Translations under genes and position numbers: made by a program
From: Acidobacteriota bacterium
Lineage (GTDB): Bacteria > Acidobacteriota > Thermoanaerobaculia > Multivoradales > J023
Assembly: GCA_029263395.1 (NCBI GenBank)
Contig: JAJCXO010000047.1
Coordinates: forward strand, 1 to 32,668
DNA length: 32,668 bases
Direction: 5' to 3'
Shown here: piece after piece, positions 9,146 through 16,800 of the stretch
Layout of the letters: each line of letters starts with the position of its first letter
How positions within the stretch are numbered: position 1 is the first letter of the stretch
Notes under the pieces: generated by a model
Databases searched by the model: none
What the model saw: the letters and a program-made list of their open reading frames with translations, nothing else
Told to the model about the DNA's origin: nothing

Positions 9146-10702
9146 ATGAGGTTTGAGTTGTTGGGTCGTTTGGCATGCGCAGTCCTGATCTTCGCAACCG
9201 CGGTGCTGGGGTTCACTCCTTCGTCGACGGCCCAGGAAGTTCCGTTTCCTTTCCTGCTGGAAACTGCCATCAGCAACCTCAACCAGCCCACTGTGGTTCG
9301 ATTCGCCGACGATGGTACGGTTTTTGTGGCAGAAAAAGATGGGCTCGTCAAAGTCTTTCAAAATCTCGAGGACACCGAGCCCGAAACGCTCATTGACCTG
9401 ACGACCGAGGTAAATTCTTACCTAGACCGTGGCTTGCTTGGGTTAGCGATTCACCCAGACTTCCCGACGGTGGCTAGTATCTTTGTCCTCTACACCTATG
9501 ATGCACCTCCCGGCGAAATTGCGCCAGTGTGGAATGACATCTGCCCGAATCCCCCGGGAGGATCCATCGATGGCTGCGTGGTCAGCGCTCGGCTATCACG
9601 CATCAACTTGGACACGACAGGCGCCATCGAGCAAGTCTTGATCCAGGAAGGTTGGTGTCAGCAGTTTCCGAGCCACTCCGTCGGCACAATCGCCTTCGGT
9701 CGAGACGGAGCCCTCTACGTTAGCGCGGGCGACGGTGCAAACTTCCGGCTCGGCATTGGCGAATTCGGCGGCGTTGATTTTGGCCAGTTGGGAGGCAGTC
9801 TTCCCGACACGCCAACACCGCAGAACCCATGCGGCGATCCACCGGTTCCGGCCGGCGGAGAACAGCTTCTGCCGCGGGCGGAAGGTGGTGCGCTCCGCAG
9901 CCAAGATCTCCTCACGCCGATGGATCCCGTCAGCTTCGACGGTGCGATTCTGCGGGTCGATCCGAAAACCGGGAAAGCCTTACCGGACAACCCACTGTTC
10001 GGCGGCGCAACCGCCGCTGACGATCGGGTGATCGCCTTTGGCCTCAGGAATCCCTTCCGCTTCACTGTCCATCCACAGACCGACGAGCTCTGGATCGGCG
10101 ACGTCGGCTGGAAGCAATGGGAAGAATTGAACCGAATTATCGATCCGACCGACTCGCTAGTAGAGAACTTTGGTTGGCCTTGTTACGAAGGCAACGCCAA
10201 AAATCCGGACTACGATGCCGTGGATCTGGTCCTCTGCGAAGCCCTTTACGACGTGCCTGGCGCCACCCAGACTCCGTACTTCGCCTATCAGCACGGAGCC
10301 GTCCCAAACCCCGATGGCTGCGGAACCGGTTTCAACGCAGCAATTTCCGGCATAACCTTCTATTCGGGGACAAGCTACCCGCCGCTGTATGCTGGCGCTC
10401 TCCTCTTCGCCGACGTCTCGAATTCGTGCATTTGGGCGATGCTCGCAGACGTCGATGGGCTCCCCGATCCGGCGAGGATCGTGACTCTGGTCGCTGACTC
10501 AGGGCCATCCGTTCACCTAGAGACCGGCCCGCAGGGAGACCTCTTTTATGTCGATATCACGCGCGGAAAAGTCCAACGCCTGAGAGTCGACCCCAGCACT
10601 CTCTTTGGAGACGGATTCGAAAGCGGCGACACGTCGGCTTGGCAACGGCCAGGCCCCTCTTCCATGCCAGGCCGGAAGAGCCCTACCGCCCCAAAAGAGT
10701 GA
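9146..10702 (+). CDS. Secreted quinoprotein glucose/sorbosone dehydrogenase-like beta-propeller (GSDH family)
   Basis: 518 residues with a signal peptide (MRFELLGRLACAVLIF..., cleavage near SSTAQE). The mature part reads as a six-bladed propeller of the soluble quinoprotein sorbosone/glucose dehydrogenase family (PF07995): FLLETAISNLNQPTVVRFADDG, RGLLGLAIHPDF (a diagnostic motif) and RNPFRFTVHPQTDELWIGDVG. It probably oxidises a sugar or polyol in the periplasm with PQQ, but the ligand residues were not mapped. Near the C-terminus is LFGDGFESGDTSAW, shared with two other loci here. Eighteen to twenty extra residues after it are encoded where the gene runs 20 nt into the convergent TRAP gene. 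AGGAGG (9131-9136) lies 9 nt before the ATG at 9146. A longer ORF from 9035 would add 37 residues in front of the signal peptide and is unlikely. Confidence 0.86.
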   Translation: MRFELLGRLACAVLIFATAVLGFTPSSTAQEVPFPFLLETAISNLNQPTVVRFADDGTVFVAEKDGLVKVFQNLEDTEPETLIDLTTEVNSYLDRGLLGLAIHPDFPTVASIFVLYTYDAPPGEIAPVWNDICPNPPGGSIDGCVVSARLSRINLDTTGAIEQVLIQEGWCQQFPSHSVGTIAFGRDGALYVSAGDGANFRLGIGEFGGVDFGQLGGSLPDTPTPQNPCGDPPVPAGGEQLLPRAEGGALRSQDLLTPMDPVSFDGAILRVDPKTGKALPDNPLFGGATAADDRVIAFGLRNPFRFTVHPQTDELWIGDVGWKQWEELNRIIDPTDSLVENFGWPCYEGNAKNPDYDAVDLVLCEALYDVPGATQTPYFAYQHGAVPNPDGCGTGFNAAISGITFYSGTSYPPLYAGALLFADVSNSCIWAMLADVDGLPDPARIVTLVADSGPSVHLETGPQGDLFYVDITRGKVQRLRVDPSTLFGDGFESGDTSAWQRPGPSSMPGRKSPTAPKE

Positions 10703-12497
10703 AGATGCCGGTGGTGAGCCACGGCACGTAGGTGATGAGTAACACCCCGATACCCAGGATGATCAGCATCGGCACCGCCGCCCGATAAACCTCGAGCAAT
10801 GGCCGTTCGAATCGATAGGAGGCGAGGAAAAGATTGAGCCCAACCGGTGGCGTCAAGTACCCGAGTTCTAAATTGGCGACGAAGATGATGCCGAGGTGGA
10901 TCGGATCGATACCGAAGGCAACACCCAGCGGCACGATCAACGGCACCACCACCACAATCGCCGAAAAAATGTCCATCAGACAGCCGACCAACAGCAGGAA
11001 CACATTCAGCGCCAGCAGAAACACCAACGGCGAATGAATGTGGGCCTGGGCCCACACCACCAGCTGATCGGGGACCTGCGCATCCACCAGGTAGTTGGTC
11101 AAACCCATGGCGACACTGAGGATGATCAACACACCACCAACCAGCACCACACATTCCCGCAGCACTCGCGGCAAGTCACCTTTGAGCGTCAGATCACGGT
11201 GGACGAAGCGCTGGACAAACAACGCATAAACCGCCGATAAGGCCGCGGCTTCAACCACTGTCGCAAACCCACCGAGGATCACTACGATCAAGAAAATCGG
11301 CAGCAAGAGCTCCCATTTGGCAACCCATAGAGCTTTCAGGGCGGAGGCCCGGTCGAACGGAGCACGCCCCGCGCCGCTGATCAACCCTTCGCGCATCCCC
11401 CAGGCAGCAATCAACCCCACCAACAACAAACCGGGAATGATGCCGCCGAGAAACAGATCCGGGATCGGTACCGACGCTACGATGCCATAGAGGATCAACG
11501 GCAGGGCTGGCGGCAACAAAAGCCCCAGAGAGCCCGATGCGGTCAACAGGCCAAGCGAAAAACGTTCGCGGTATCGATCGGCTTGTAAAGCCTGAAACAG
11601 CAGACCACCAAGTGCCAAGATCGTGACGCCGGAGCCGCCGGTGAAAATTGTAAAGAACGCACAGACCACCGCGGCCACAATGGCCGTACCGCCTGGAATC
11701 CAACCGAAAAAAGCCCGAAACACTCCGATCAAACGTTCGGAGCTGCGCCCTTCAGCCAGCAAAAAACCGGTCAGCGTAAACAGCGGGATCGCCGGCAGGG
11801 TTGGGGACACCGCCAAGCGGTAGGTCTCTACCGGCACCGCACCGATCGGCACGGCTTCAGCCATGAACAGCAGCGTTGCCGCACCACCCAGGACCGCAAA
11901 AATCGGCGCTCCAAGCAACATCGCCAACAGGATCACCGCCAGGCCAGGCCATACCGACCGAAACTCCAATACCTCTGGGTGGTGCCCCAGCCACAGGCCA
12001 AACGCGATCCCGGTTGCCGCGATACCACGCCCGGGCCAGCCCGGGCTGGCCAGCCACACCAAACGTAACGCGATCAGCCCGAAGGCCAACGGCAGCACCA
12101 GGAGGGTGACCCACACCGGTAAGCCGAGCGCTACTTCGTCGCCGAACTCCTTCTCGGACAGCAGGAACTCGAGCCCTGCTCGTCCCAACAGTGCGGTGAT
12201 CGCCGCCGCCACGGTGGCTGCGAACACCTGTGCGGAATGCCGCCAGCTCCCTTCAGGTAAAAACGTGCCGGTGGCCAAGGCCAGCATCTTGCCTTCGCTG
12301 GCCGCCAAGGCGGCACCCAGAAAGCCCACCCATAGGGTCAAATGCTGAACGATCGGCAGTGCACCCGGCACTGCCGTATCGAAAAACCGCGCCACCATCT
12401 CGGCTGGCAACAGCACCATGATGACCACCAGCGGCAGGCTGGCGACATAGCCCTCGACGCGATCGAACCGTCGGGCACAGGTTTCGAAAAAGCTCAC
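10683..12497 (-). CDS. dctQM: TRAP transporter permease, fused small and large subunits (DctQ-DctM)
   Basis: 604 residues. The first ~160 form a four-helix DctQ-like small permease (VEGYVASLPLVVIMVLLPAE..., TLWVGFLGAALAASEGKML). The rest is a DctM-like large permease of about 12 helices with signature segments IFTGGSGVTILALGGLLF, GLLTASGSLGLLLPPALPLI and NLELGYLTPPVGLNLFLASY. It drives uptake of an organic acid or similar solute with a Na+ or H+ gradient, receiving substrate from the periplasmic DctP. It is the last gene of the tatT-dctP-dctQM set and its 3' end overlaps the convergent secreted dehydrogenase gene by 20 nt. The GTG start has no Shine-Dalgarno sequence, but TACAAT lies 7 nt before it (12505-12510), so an additional internal promoter is possible. 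Confidence 0.93.
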   Translation of the reverse strand: MSFFETCARRFDRVEGYVASLPLVVIMVLLPAEMVARFFDTAVPGALPIVQHLTLWVGFLGAALAASEGKMLALATGTFLPEGSWRHSAQVFAATVAAAITALLGRAGLEFLLSEKEFGDEVALGLPVWVTLLVLPLAFGLIALRLVWLASPGWPGRGIAATGIAFGLWLGHHPEVLEFRSVWPGLAVILLAMLLGAPIFAVLGGAATLLFMAEAVPIGAVPVETYRLAVSPTLPAIPLFTLTGFLLAEGRSSERLIGVFRAFFGWIPGGTAIVAAVVCAFFTIFTGGSGVTILALGGLLFQALQADRYRERFSLGLLTASGSLGLLLPPALPLILYGIVASVPIPDLFLGGIIPGLLLVGLIAAWGMREGLISGAGRAPFDRASALKALWVAKWELLLPIFLIVVILGGFATVVEAAALSAVYALFVQRFVHRDLTLKGDLPRVLRECVVLVGGVLIILSVAMGLTNYLVDAQVPDQLVVWAQAHIHSPLVFLLALNVFLLLVGCLMDIFSAIVVVVPLIVPLGVAFGIDPIHLGIIFVANLELGYLTPPVGLNLFLASYRFERPLLEVYRAAVPMLIILGIGVLLITYVPWLTTGIFTLLGR

Positions 12498-12571
12498 GGC
12501 GGCTATTGTAGTGGGCGAGCCGCCCGAGATCCACGTGCCGTGCAGGGAACAACCCTACGTCTTTCCTCTGA

Positions 12572-12626
12572 TTCCCCCTCTCCCGGGAGGGTGTGATGGG
12601 TGGGGGGGAGAGGGGGCTAGGGGGTA
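12572..12626 (-). repeat. G-rich hairpin element, copy 1 (between dctP and dctQM)
   Basis: A perfect 11-bp stem: CCCCCTCTCCC (12574-12584) pairs with GGGAGAGGGGG (12606-12616) across a 21-nt loop. The same ~53-bp sequence occurs inverted at 20578-20630. In the TRAP transcript it sits between the binding-protein and permease cistrons. It could stabilise the upstream mRNA or attenuate the downstream gene. There is no following T-tract, so it is not a standard terminator. Confidence 0.85.
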
Positions 12627-12692
12627 AGGGGCGCACAGCCGAGGACTTTCGCTTGGCAAAAGCGCTACCCTCGAGGCCGTATCCAACAACTG

Positions 12693-13712
12693 CTACTGAT
12701 TGCTGGCGCGATACGCATCGCGTTCGCGACGAGCCAACTCGAGCAAGTCTTTGGCTTGCATCGTCTCGAGCTTGTAGTCGATCAGCTGCTCAGCGGTTTG
12801 CCGCCACTCCTTCTCTTGCTCGGGGGTGACGTCGATCACGGTCAAACCGCGTTCCTGCATCTGCTCCACCGCCTGCTTGTCCTGCTCGGGAATCTCTTGC
12901 ATCAACCGCTTCTCGGTTTTGAGGGCGGCGGACTTCAGCTTGGCTTGCTGCTCTGGCGTGAGACGCTTCCAGGTCCGCTCGGTGATCACGGTTGCACCCA
13001 CCAACGGCGCCAGTCCGAGGTTCTGCATATACGGTGTTTGCCGGAACCACTGCAACGAAAGTGCCGCCAGCGGAGTGGTCGGCATCGCTTCGATCATGCC
13101 GGTCTGGAGGCCAGTGAGCATGTCGGTGACTGCCAGGGAGACCGGTTGGAAGCCATTTCGGCGCCACAACTGGAGCATGCCTTCGTTGTCGGCCACCGAA
13201 AAGATCTTGAGCTTGCGCAGGTCGTCGACCCCACGCACCGGCTGCTTCGAGAAGATGTGGACCCAACCCGCCTGCCCCCAGTTGAGCATCACGTACCCTT
13301 TGTCCAGCAGGCGCTGTTCGAGCTGCGGGCGAGTCTTTTCCAGGACATGGAAGAGCTCGTCGTAGCTCTCGAAAAACATCGGGATTTCAAAGATCTCGAA
13401 GCCTTCGTCGATCGCCGTCAAGCCGGAAACCGACAGTGCCGCCGCCTGCAATTGGCCAACCCGCATCTTGCGGACCACGTCCGACTCGTTGCCCGCGACG
13501 CCGCCGCCATAAAGCCGCAGAGAGACTTCACCGTCGGTCTCTTCCTGCCACTCGGCCCCCATATCTTTGAGAATTTTGCCCCACACCGAGCCATCTGGCA
13601 CCAGCGAGGCCATTTTGATCACGGTTCGGGCACTCGCCGTCGGAGCCAGGAGAACCAGGACGAAGGCAACGATCCACAGGGATCGGAAACGATTCCAACA
13701 ATTAAGACTCAT
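12693..13712 (-). CDS. dctP: TRAP transporter periplasmic substrate-binding protein (DctP family)
   Basis: 339 residues with a Sec signal peptide (LWIVAFVLVLLAPTASA, cleavage near residue 28). The mature protein opens with RTVIKMASLVPDGSVWGKIL, the usual start of DctP proteins, and continues with MRVGQLQAAALSVSGL, the interdomain strand region and the long C-terminal helices. It captures the solute in the periplasm and hands it to DctQM. The presence of TatT upstream places it in the TPR-associated (TPAT) subtype; the substrate cannot be read from the sequence. ATG at 13712 is preferred over the longer form because GAGGAAATC directly precedes it and the signal peptide then has normal length. 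A G-rich hairpin element follows the gene at a distance of about 65 nt. Confidence 0.93.
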   Translation of the reverse strand: MSLNCWNRFRSLWIVAFVLVLLAPTASARTVIKMASLVPDGSVWGKILKDMGAEWQEETDGEVSLRLYGGGVAGNESDVVRKMRVGQLQAAALSVSGLTAIDEGFEIFEIPMFFESYDELFHVLEKTRPQLEQRLLDKGYVMLNWGQAGWVHIFSKQPVRGVDDLRKLKIFSVADNEGMLQLWRRNGFQPVSLAVTDMLTGLQTGMIEAMPTTPLAALSLQWFRQTPYMQNLGLAPLVGATVITERTWKRLTPEQQAKLKSAALKTEKRLMQEIPEQDKQAVEQMQERGLTVIDVTPEQEKEWRQTAEQLIDYKLETMQAKDLLELARRERDAYRASNQ

Positions 13713-13752
13713 GATTTCCTCACTGGGTATCCAACAAGCTCGGTTTTGCATT

Positions 13753-13808
13753 TGCGTGTCACAGATCTTCACGTGTCACGTCTTCACATGGCACAGGGCA
13801 CGTGTCAC
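13753..13808. repeat. Four spaced CACGTGTCAC-like repeats upstream of dctP
   Basis: Direct repeats TGCGTGTCAC (13753-13762), CACGTGTCAC (13770-13779), CACATGGCAC (13785-13794) and CACGTGTCAC (13799-13808), spaced 14-17 bp. Two contain the CACGTG palindrome. They fill the gap between tatT and the dctP ribosome binding site, and could be an operator for an internal promoter or a tandem duplication product. Confidence 0.7.
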
Positions 13809-13854
13809 TGTTTATGAATGCAATTTGCGGGCCGAGCTTACCGAAGGCGGACGC

Positions 13855-14847
13855 CTAACTGTCCGAATCTTCGAGCGTTCCAAGCTCGTCCAAATCTCCC
13901 AAGAACAGGTCGTCGATCTGATCGAGCAACCATTGGGCTCGTTGACGGCCGACCACATTCATCAATCGATCTTCCGGATCGCGATCCGGATCCACCGCCA
14001 AGGCGTCGTCCAACATAGCCTCGAATTCCTGGCGATTTTGATCTTGCACCGAGACCTTTTCCGCCCAGGCTACAAAGAGGTTGGCCCGGCGGCCGCCACT
14101 GAGCTCCAACGCACGCTCGAAATGCTGCCGTGCTTGTTCGATCGAGCCTACGCCGGACATGACGCCAGCAATCTCGACTCGCATCATCGCTTCGTACAAG
14201 GCACCGCGGTTGTAGTCCGAATCGAGATCTAGAGCTCGCTCCACCAAAGCCCGAACCGCGGGCAGGTCCGCCAACAACTCGGGGCGATCCAAGCCGGCGG
14301 CGATCGAAGAGCCCCAGGCACCGGCAGTCCAGTACAACAGAGGTACGTCTTCTACCCGGGCGTCAGCCAGCGCGTCCTCAGGTGATCGAACGAGTGTTTG
14401 GCTAGCCCCTGAATAACGCAGATCGAGCGCACGCAGACAGTAGCCTCGTGCCCGCAGGTAAAGCTTGAGGGCACGCTCGTGTTGACGTTTGGCTTCGCGA
14501 TAGTTCGTCGCTTCGAGACGATCTGCCTCGAACTCTACAAATCCGGCGCCATAGAGCAAGAAGCCTTGACAGGTCGACAACAACAAACCGGTGTGGTCCG
14601 GCTTTTCTTCCAATAGCGCCTCGAGCGTCTTGAGCGCAAAAGGCAGTGCGTCTCGCACCAACTCCGGATCTTCATCCGACGCAAACACCGAAGTCGTGCC
14701 CGAGGCCAGCGCGTCCGCCATTTTGTTGACCGCCAGCGAACGGATCGAGCATCCCGAGAGACACAGGACAGCAACCCATGCAACCCCGAGACGCATCCCA
14801 ACTCGGCCACCCATTCTCGGGCTAGCCGTCGATCCCCGCTGAACCAT
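13855..14847 (-). CDS. tatT: TRAP-associated TatT-like lipoprotein (TPR fold)
   Basis: 330 residues with a lipoprotein signal (VAVLCLSGC, lipidation at Cys33 when read from 14847). The body is helical: AVNKMADALASGTTSVFASDEDPELVRDALPFALKTLEAL, and later YWTAGAWGSSIAAG and NRGALYEAMMRVEIAG, the pattern of the TRAP transporter TatT component family. In Treponema the homologue forms a TPR ring that contacts the binding protein (TatP/DctP), possibly passing hydrophobic ligands. Here the gene is directly upstream of dctP and dctQM, matching that association. ATG at 14847 has no Shine-Dalgarno sequence but sits 6 nt after a -10 box with a good -35. ATGs at codons 12 and 18 would give shorter signal peptides. 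Confidence 0.9.
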   Translation of the reverse strand: MVQRGSTASPRMGGRVGMRLGVAWVAVLCLSGCSIRSLAVNKMADALASGTTSVFASDEDPELVRDALPFALKTLEALLEEKPDHTGLLLSTCQGFLLYGAGFVEFEADRLEATNYREAKRQHERALKLYLRARGYCLRALDLRYSGASQTLVRSPEDALADARVEDVPLLYWTAGAWGSSIAAGLDRPELLADLPAVRALVERALDLDSDYNRGALYEAMMRVEIAGVMSGVGSIEQARQHFERALELSGGRRANLFVAWAEKVSVQDQNRQEFEAMLDDALAVDPDRDPEDRLMNVVGRQRAQWLLDQIDDLFLGDLDELGTLEDSDS

Positions 14848-14853
14848 GCCCCG

Positions 14854-14882
14854 ACTGTACCGAGGGCCAAGCAGAGCGTCAA
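14854..14882 (-). promoter_or_regulatory. Promoter of the TRAP operon, probably leaderless
   Basis: On the minus strand TTGACG (14877-14882) is followed after 17 nt by TACAGT (14854-14859), then 6 nt, then the ATG of tatT at 14847. The -35/-10 geometry is near ideal, and the distance puts transcription start at or beside the start codon. Confidence 0.65.
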
Positions 14883-14960
14883 GGCTGTAGACGTTAAGGT
14901 GTCATGAACGTGACGCCGTTGCGGCTTGCACCAGCGTCACGCAGAGTCCCGGCCAGCTTG

Positions 14961-16628
14961 TTACGGAACCGTATTGGCCCACTCGTCGGTTGTACCGCTC
15001 TCGAAGCCATTGAAGAACAGACCGTCGATGGTGAACGAACCGATGTGAGTTGTCCACAAACCACCATCATCCACCAACTCGTTGGTGTACCAGAAAGTGC
15101 GATCGTCGGTCGGATCGACGTTCATCGAGCTGTAGTCTCCCCAGCGCTGACTACCGGTCTGGACGCCAATACCATCAACGATGGTCAGCTCCTCCATCGT
15201 CATGAGGCCAAGTGCTTCGCCGTTGCGCCGTGCGGTCGCCCGCATGCCAGGCAAAACGCTGGTGTCGTCACTGACGGTGTAGCCCAAAGCGATGTGCCCC
15301 GCACCGTTCATCGCGATCGAACCCATGAAACGGTACACGGAATCCGGTGAGTAGGTGCCTTCCTGGTAAATGCTCCAAGGACCAACGCCACTCTTACGGA
15401 GTTCGTACCACCGGGTGCCGGCGACTCCGCCGCCAACGTCCACAACCTGGTTCACCACCATCGTCTCGTAGCTACCGAAGTTGCGATATTGCAGGCGACG
15501 TAAGGCACGATTGAACAGCGCGTCGATCATGTTGGCGGTCCCGGGCTGCGGTACGCAATCGCGGACTCCAGGGCTACACGGCAACAGCGTAAACGCTGAA
15601 GGAATCAAAGGCGCCACTTCGGTGAAGCTCGAATTGGCCGGGGTTCCGAAGTCGACGTCGAACTCCCAGATCTCGATCCGGTCGGTCGGATCCGAATTAT
15701 CTTGGGTGGCGTCGACCGTCCGTGCAAAATAGTTGGGGGCACCGACCGGTGGCGGAGGCCCGTCATTGTCTGCCGGCAAAATACGCGTCACACGCGGCGA
15801 CGTGCCGTCGAGTCGAGGGATCGTGAACCGCTGAAACGTTGCGGGAGCACCCGCCAACATATTGACCCGATCGAAGGCGTAAATGCCGAGAAAGGGGCTC
15901 TCGAACGTCCCGACGTAATAGGCATCCGGCCAGACACCATATTGTGGGTAGTCAGGGAAACTCGGGGCCGAAAAATCGTAGACGAACCAGCCATCGGTGA
16001 CCGGATCAGGGCCTTGCGAGATGTAAAAGCAGAACGTGTTGCCGGTGAGATCGAACTCGGACAACATCCAACGGTCTGCCAATTGATCGTATTGCACGAT
16101 CGGGTCGCCGTCGCCATCTGCACACGGCGAACCAGGAGCGCCGGTCCACAGCGAATTGAGGGCCGTGGCGGCAACCAAGACCCCACCCGTCTTGTCCCAG
16201 ATCTGGAACCGAGAGGCGTTGACCATCTGGATGTAGTGATCCGGCCCCACCGCGCCGACGATGTCAGGAGGTGTACCCCCGCCGAAGGAGATGCCGCCGA
16301 AGTTGACTCCGAGCGGGGTCGAAAAACTTGTTGAGCTCGCTCCCCGTTGCCGGATCGGGTCCACCCAATCAGGATCACGCTCGACGGCATAATCGGCCGC
16401 CAGGCCCTCGTCCACCACCGTGATTGGATCACCGGGCTTCCATGCTGGCGCTGGTGGCAAGTCTCGCAAGTCAACGTCGAGCACATAAGGCGTCACCGAC
16501 GAGCTGACATACACATCGGACGCACCATCGCCTGCCCAAACCGGGGCCACGAGCCCCAAAGAGCATACAGCCACTGTGCTGAACGCAAGACAAGAACGCA
16601 CCAGGTGCCTGGAAGTCTGGATCGTCAT
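14961..16628 (-). CDS. Secreted protein of unknown function with C-terminal FESG motif
   Basis: 555 residues with a signal peptide (SCLAFSTVAVCSLGLVAPVWAGD, cleavage near residue 32). The mature sequence is rich in aromatic beta-strand motifs of propeller type: GAVGPDHYIQMVNASRFQIW, DPIVQYDQLADRWMLSEFDL, YPQYGVWPDAYYVGTF, GSIAMNGAGHIALGYTVS and DYSSMNVDPTDDRTFWYT. These repeated blades with D-R-W and Y-Y-V patterns resemble large uncharacterised exported proteins. No catalytic motif is recognised. The extreme C-terminus LFFNGFESGTTDEW matches the motif at the end of the dehydrogenase-like protein and the beta-helix remnant in this window. A Shine-Dalgarno sequence (GACGGAG) precedes the ATG. 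It is transcribed alone, downstream of the ADOP permease. Confidence 0.85.
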   Translation of the reverse strand: MTIQTSRHLVRSCLAFSTVAVCSLGLVAPVWAGDGASDVYVSSSVTPYVLDVDLRDLPPAPAWKPGDPITVVDEGLAADYAVERDPDWVDPIRQRGASSTSFSTPLGVNFGGISFGGGTPPDIVGAVGPDHYIQMVNASRFQIWDKTGGVLVAATALNSLWTGAPGSPCADGDGDPIVQYDQLADRWMLSEFDLTGNTFCFYISQGPDPVTDGWFVYDFSAPSFPDYPQYGVWPDAYYVGTFESPFLGIYAFDRVNMLAGAPATFQRFTIPRLDGTSPRVTRILPADNDGPPPPVGAPNYFARTVDATQDNSDPTDRIEIWEFDVDFGTPANSSFTEVAPLIPSAFTLLPCSPGVRDCVPQPGTANMIDALFNRALRRLQYRNFGSYETMVVNQVVDVGGGVAGTRWYELRKSGVGPWSIYQEGTYSPDSVYRFMGSIAMNGAGHIALGYTVSDDTSVLPGMRATARRNGEALGLMTMEELTIVDGIGVQTGSQRWGDYSSMNVDPTDDRTFWYTNELVDDGGLWTTHIGSFTIDGLFFNGFESGTTDEWANTVP

Positions 16629-16800
16629 CTATTTTCTCCGTCGAATCGGCAGGCATGCCTACCAGGTGGTGAGTGTCCTGAAATCATATCTCGTTCCCAC
16701 GGGAAACGCGCCCCGAAAAACAGGCATCCTATCCCTGATGTTGACCAGTTCAACCCGAGGCGCCAGAGAGATCGGCCTTGTCAAGCCAAGCAAACCGCCG

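Noticed and set aside
12572-12626. Rho-independent terminator after dctP
   Set aside because: The strong stem is not followed by a T-rich run on the transcript, and the operon continues into dctQM.
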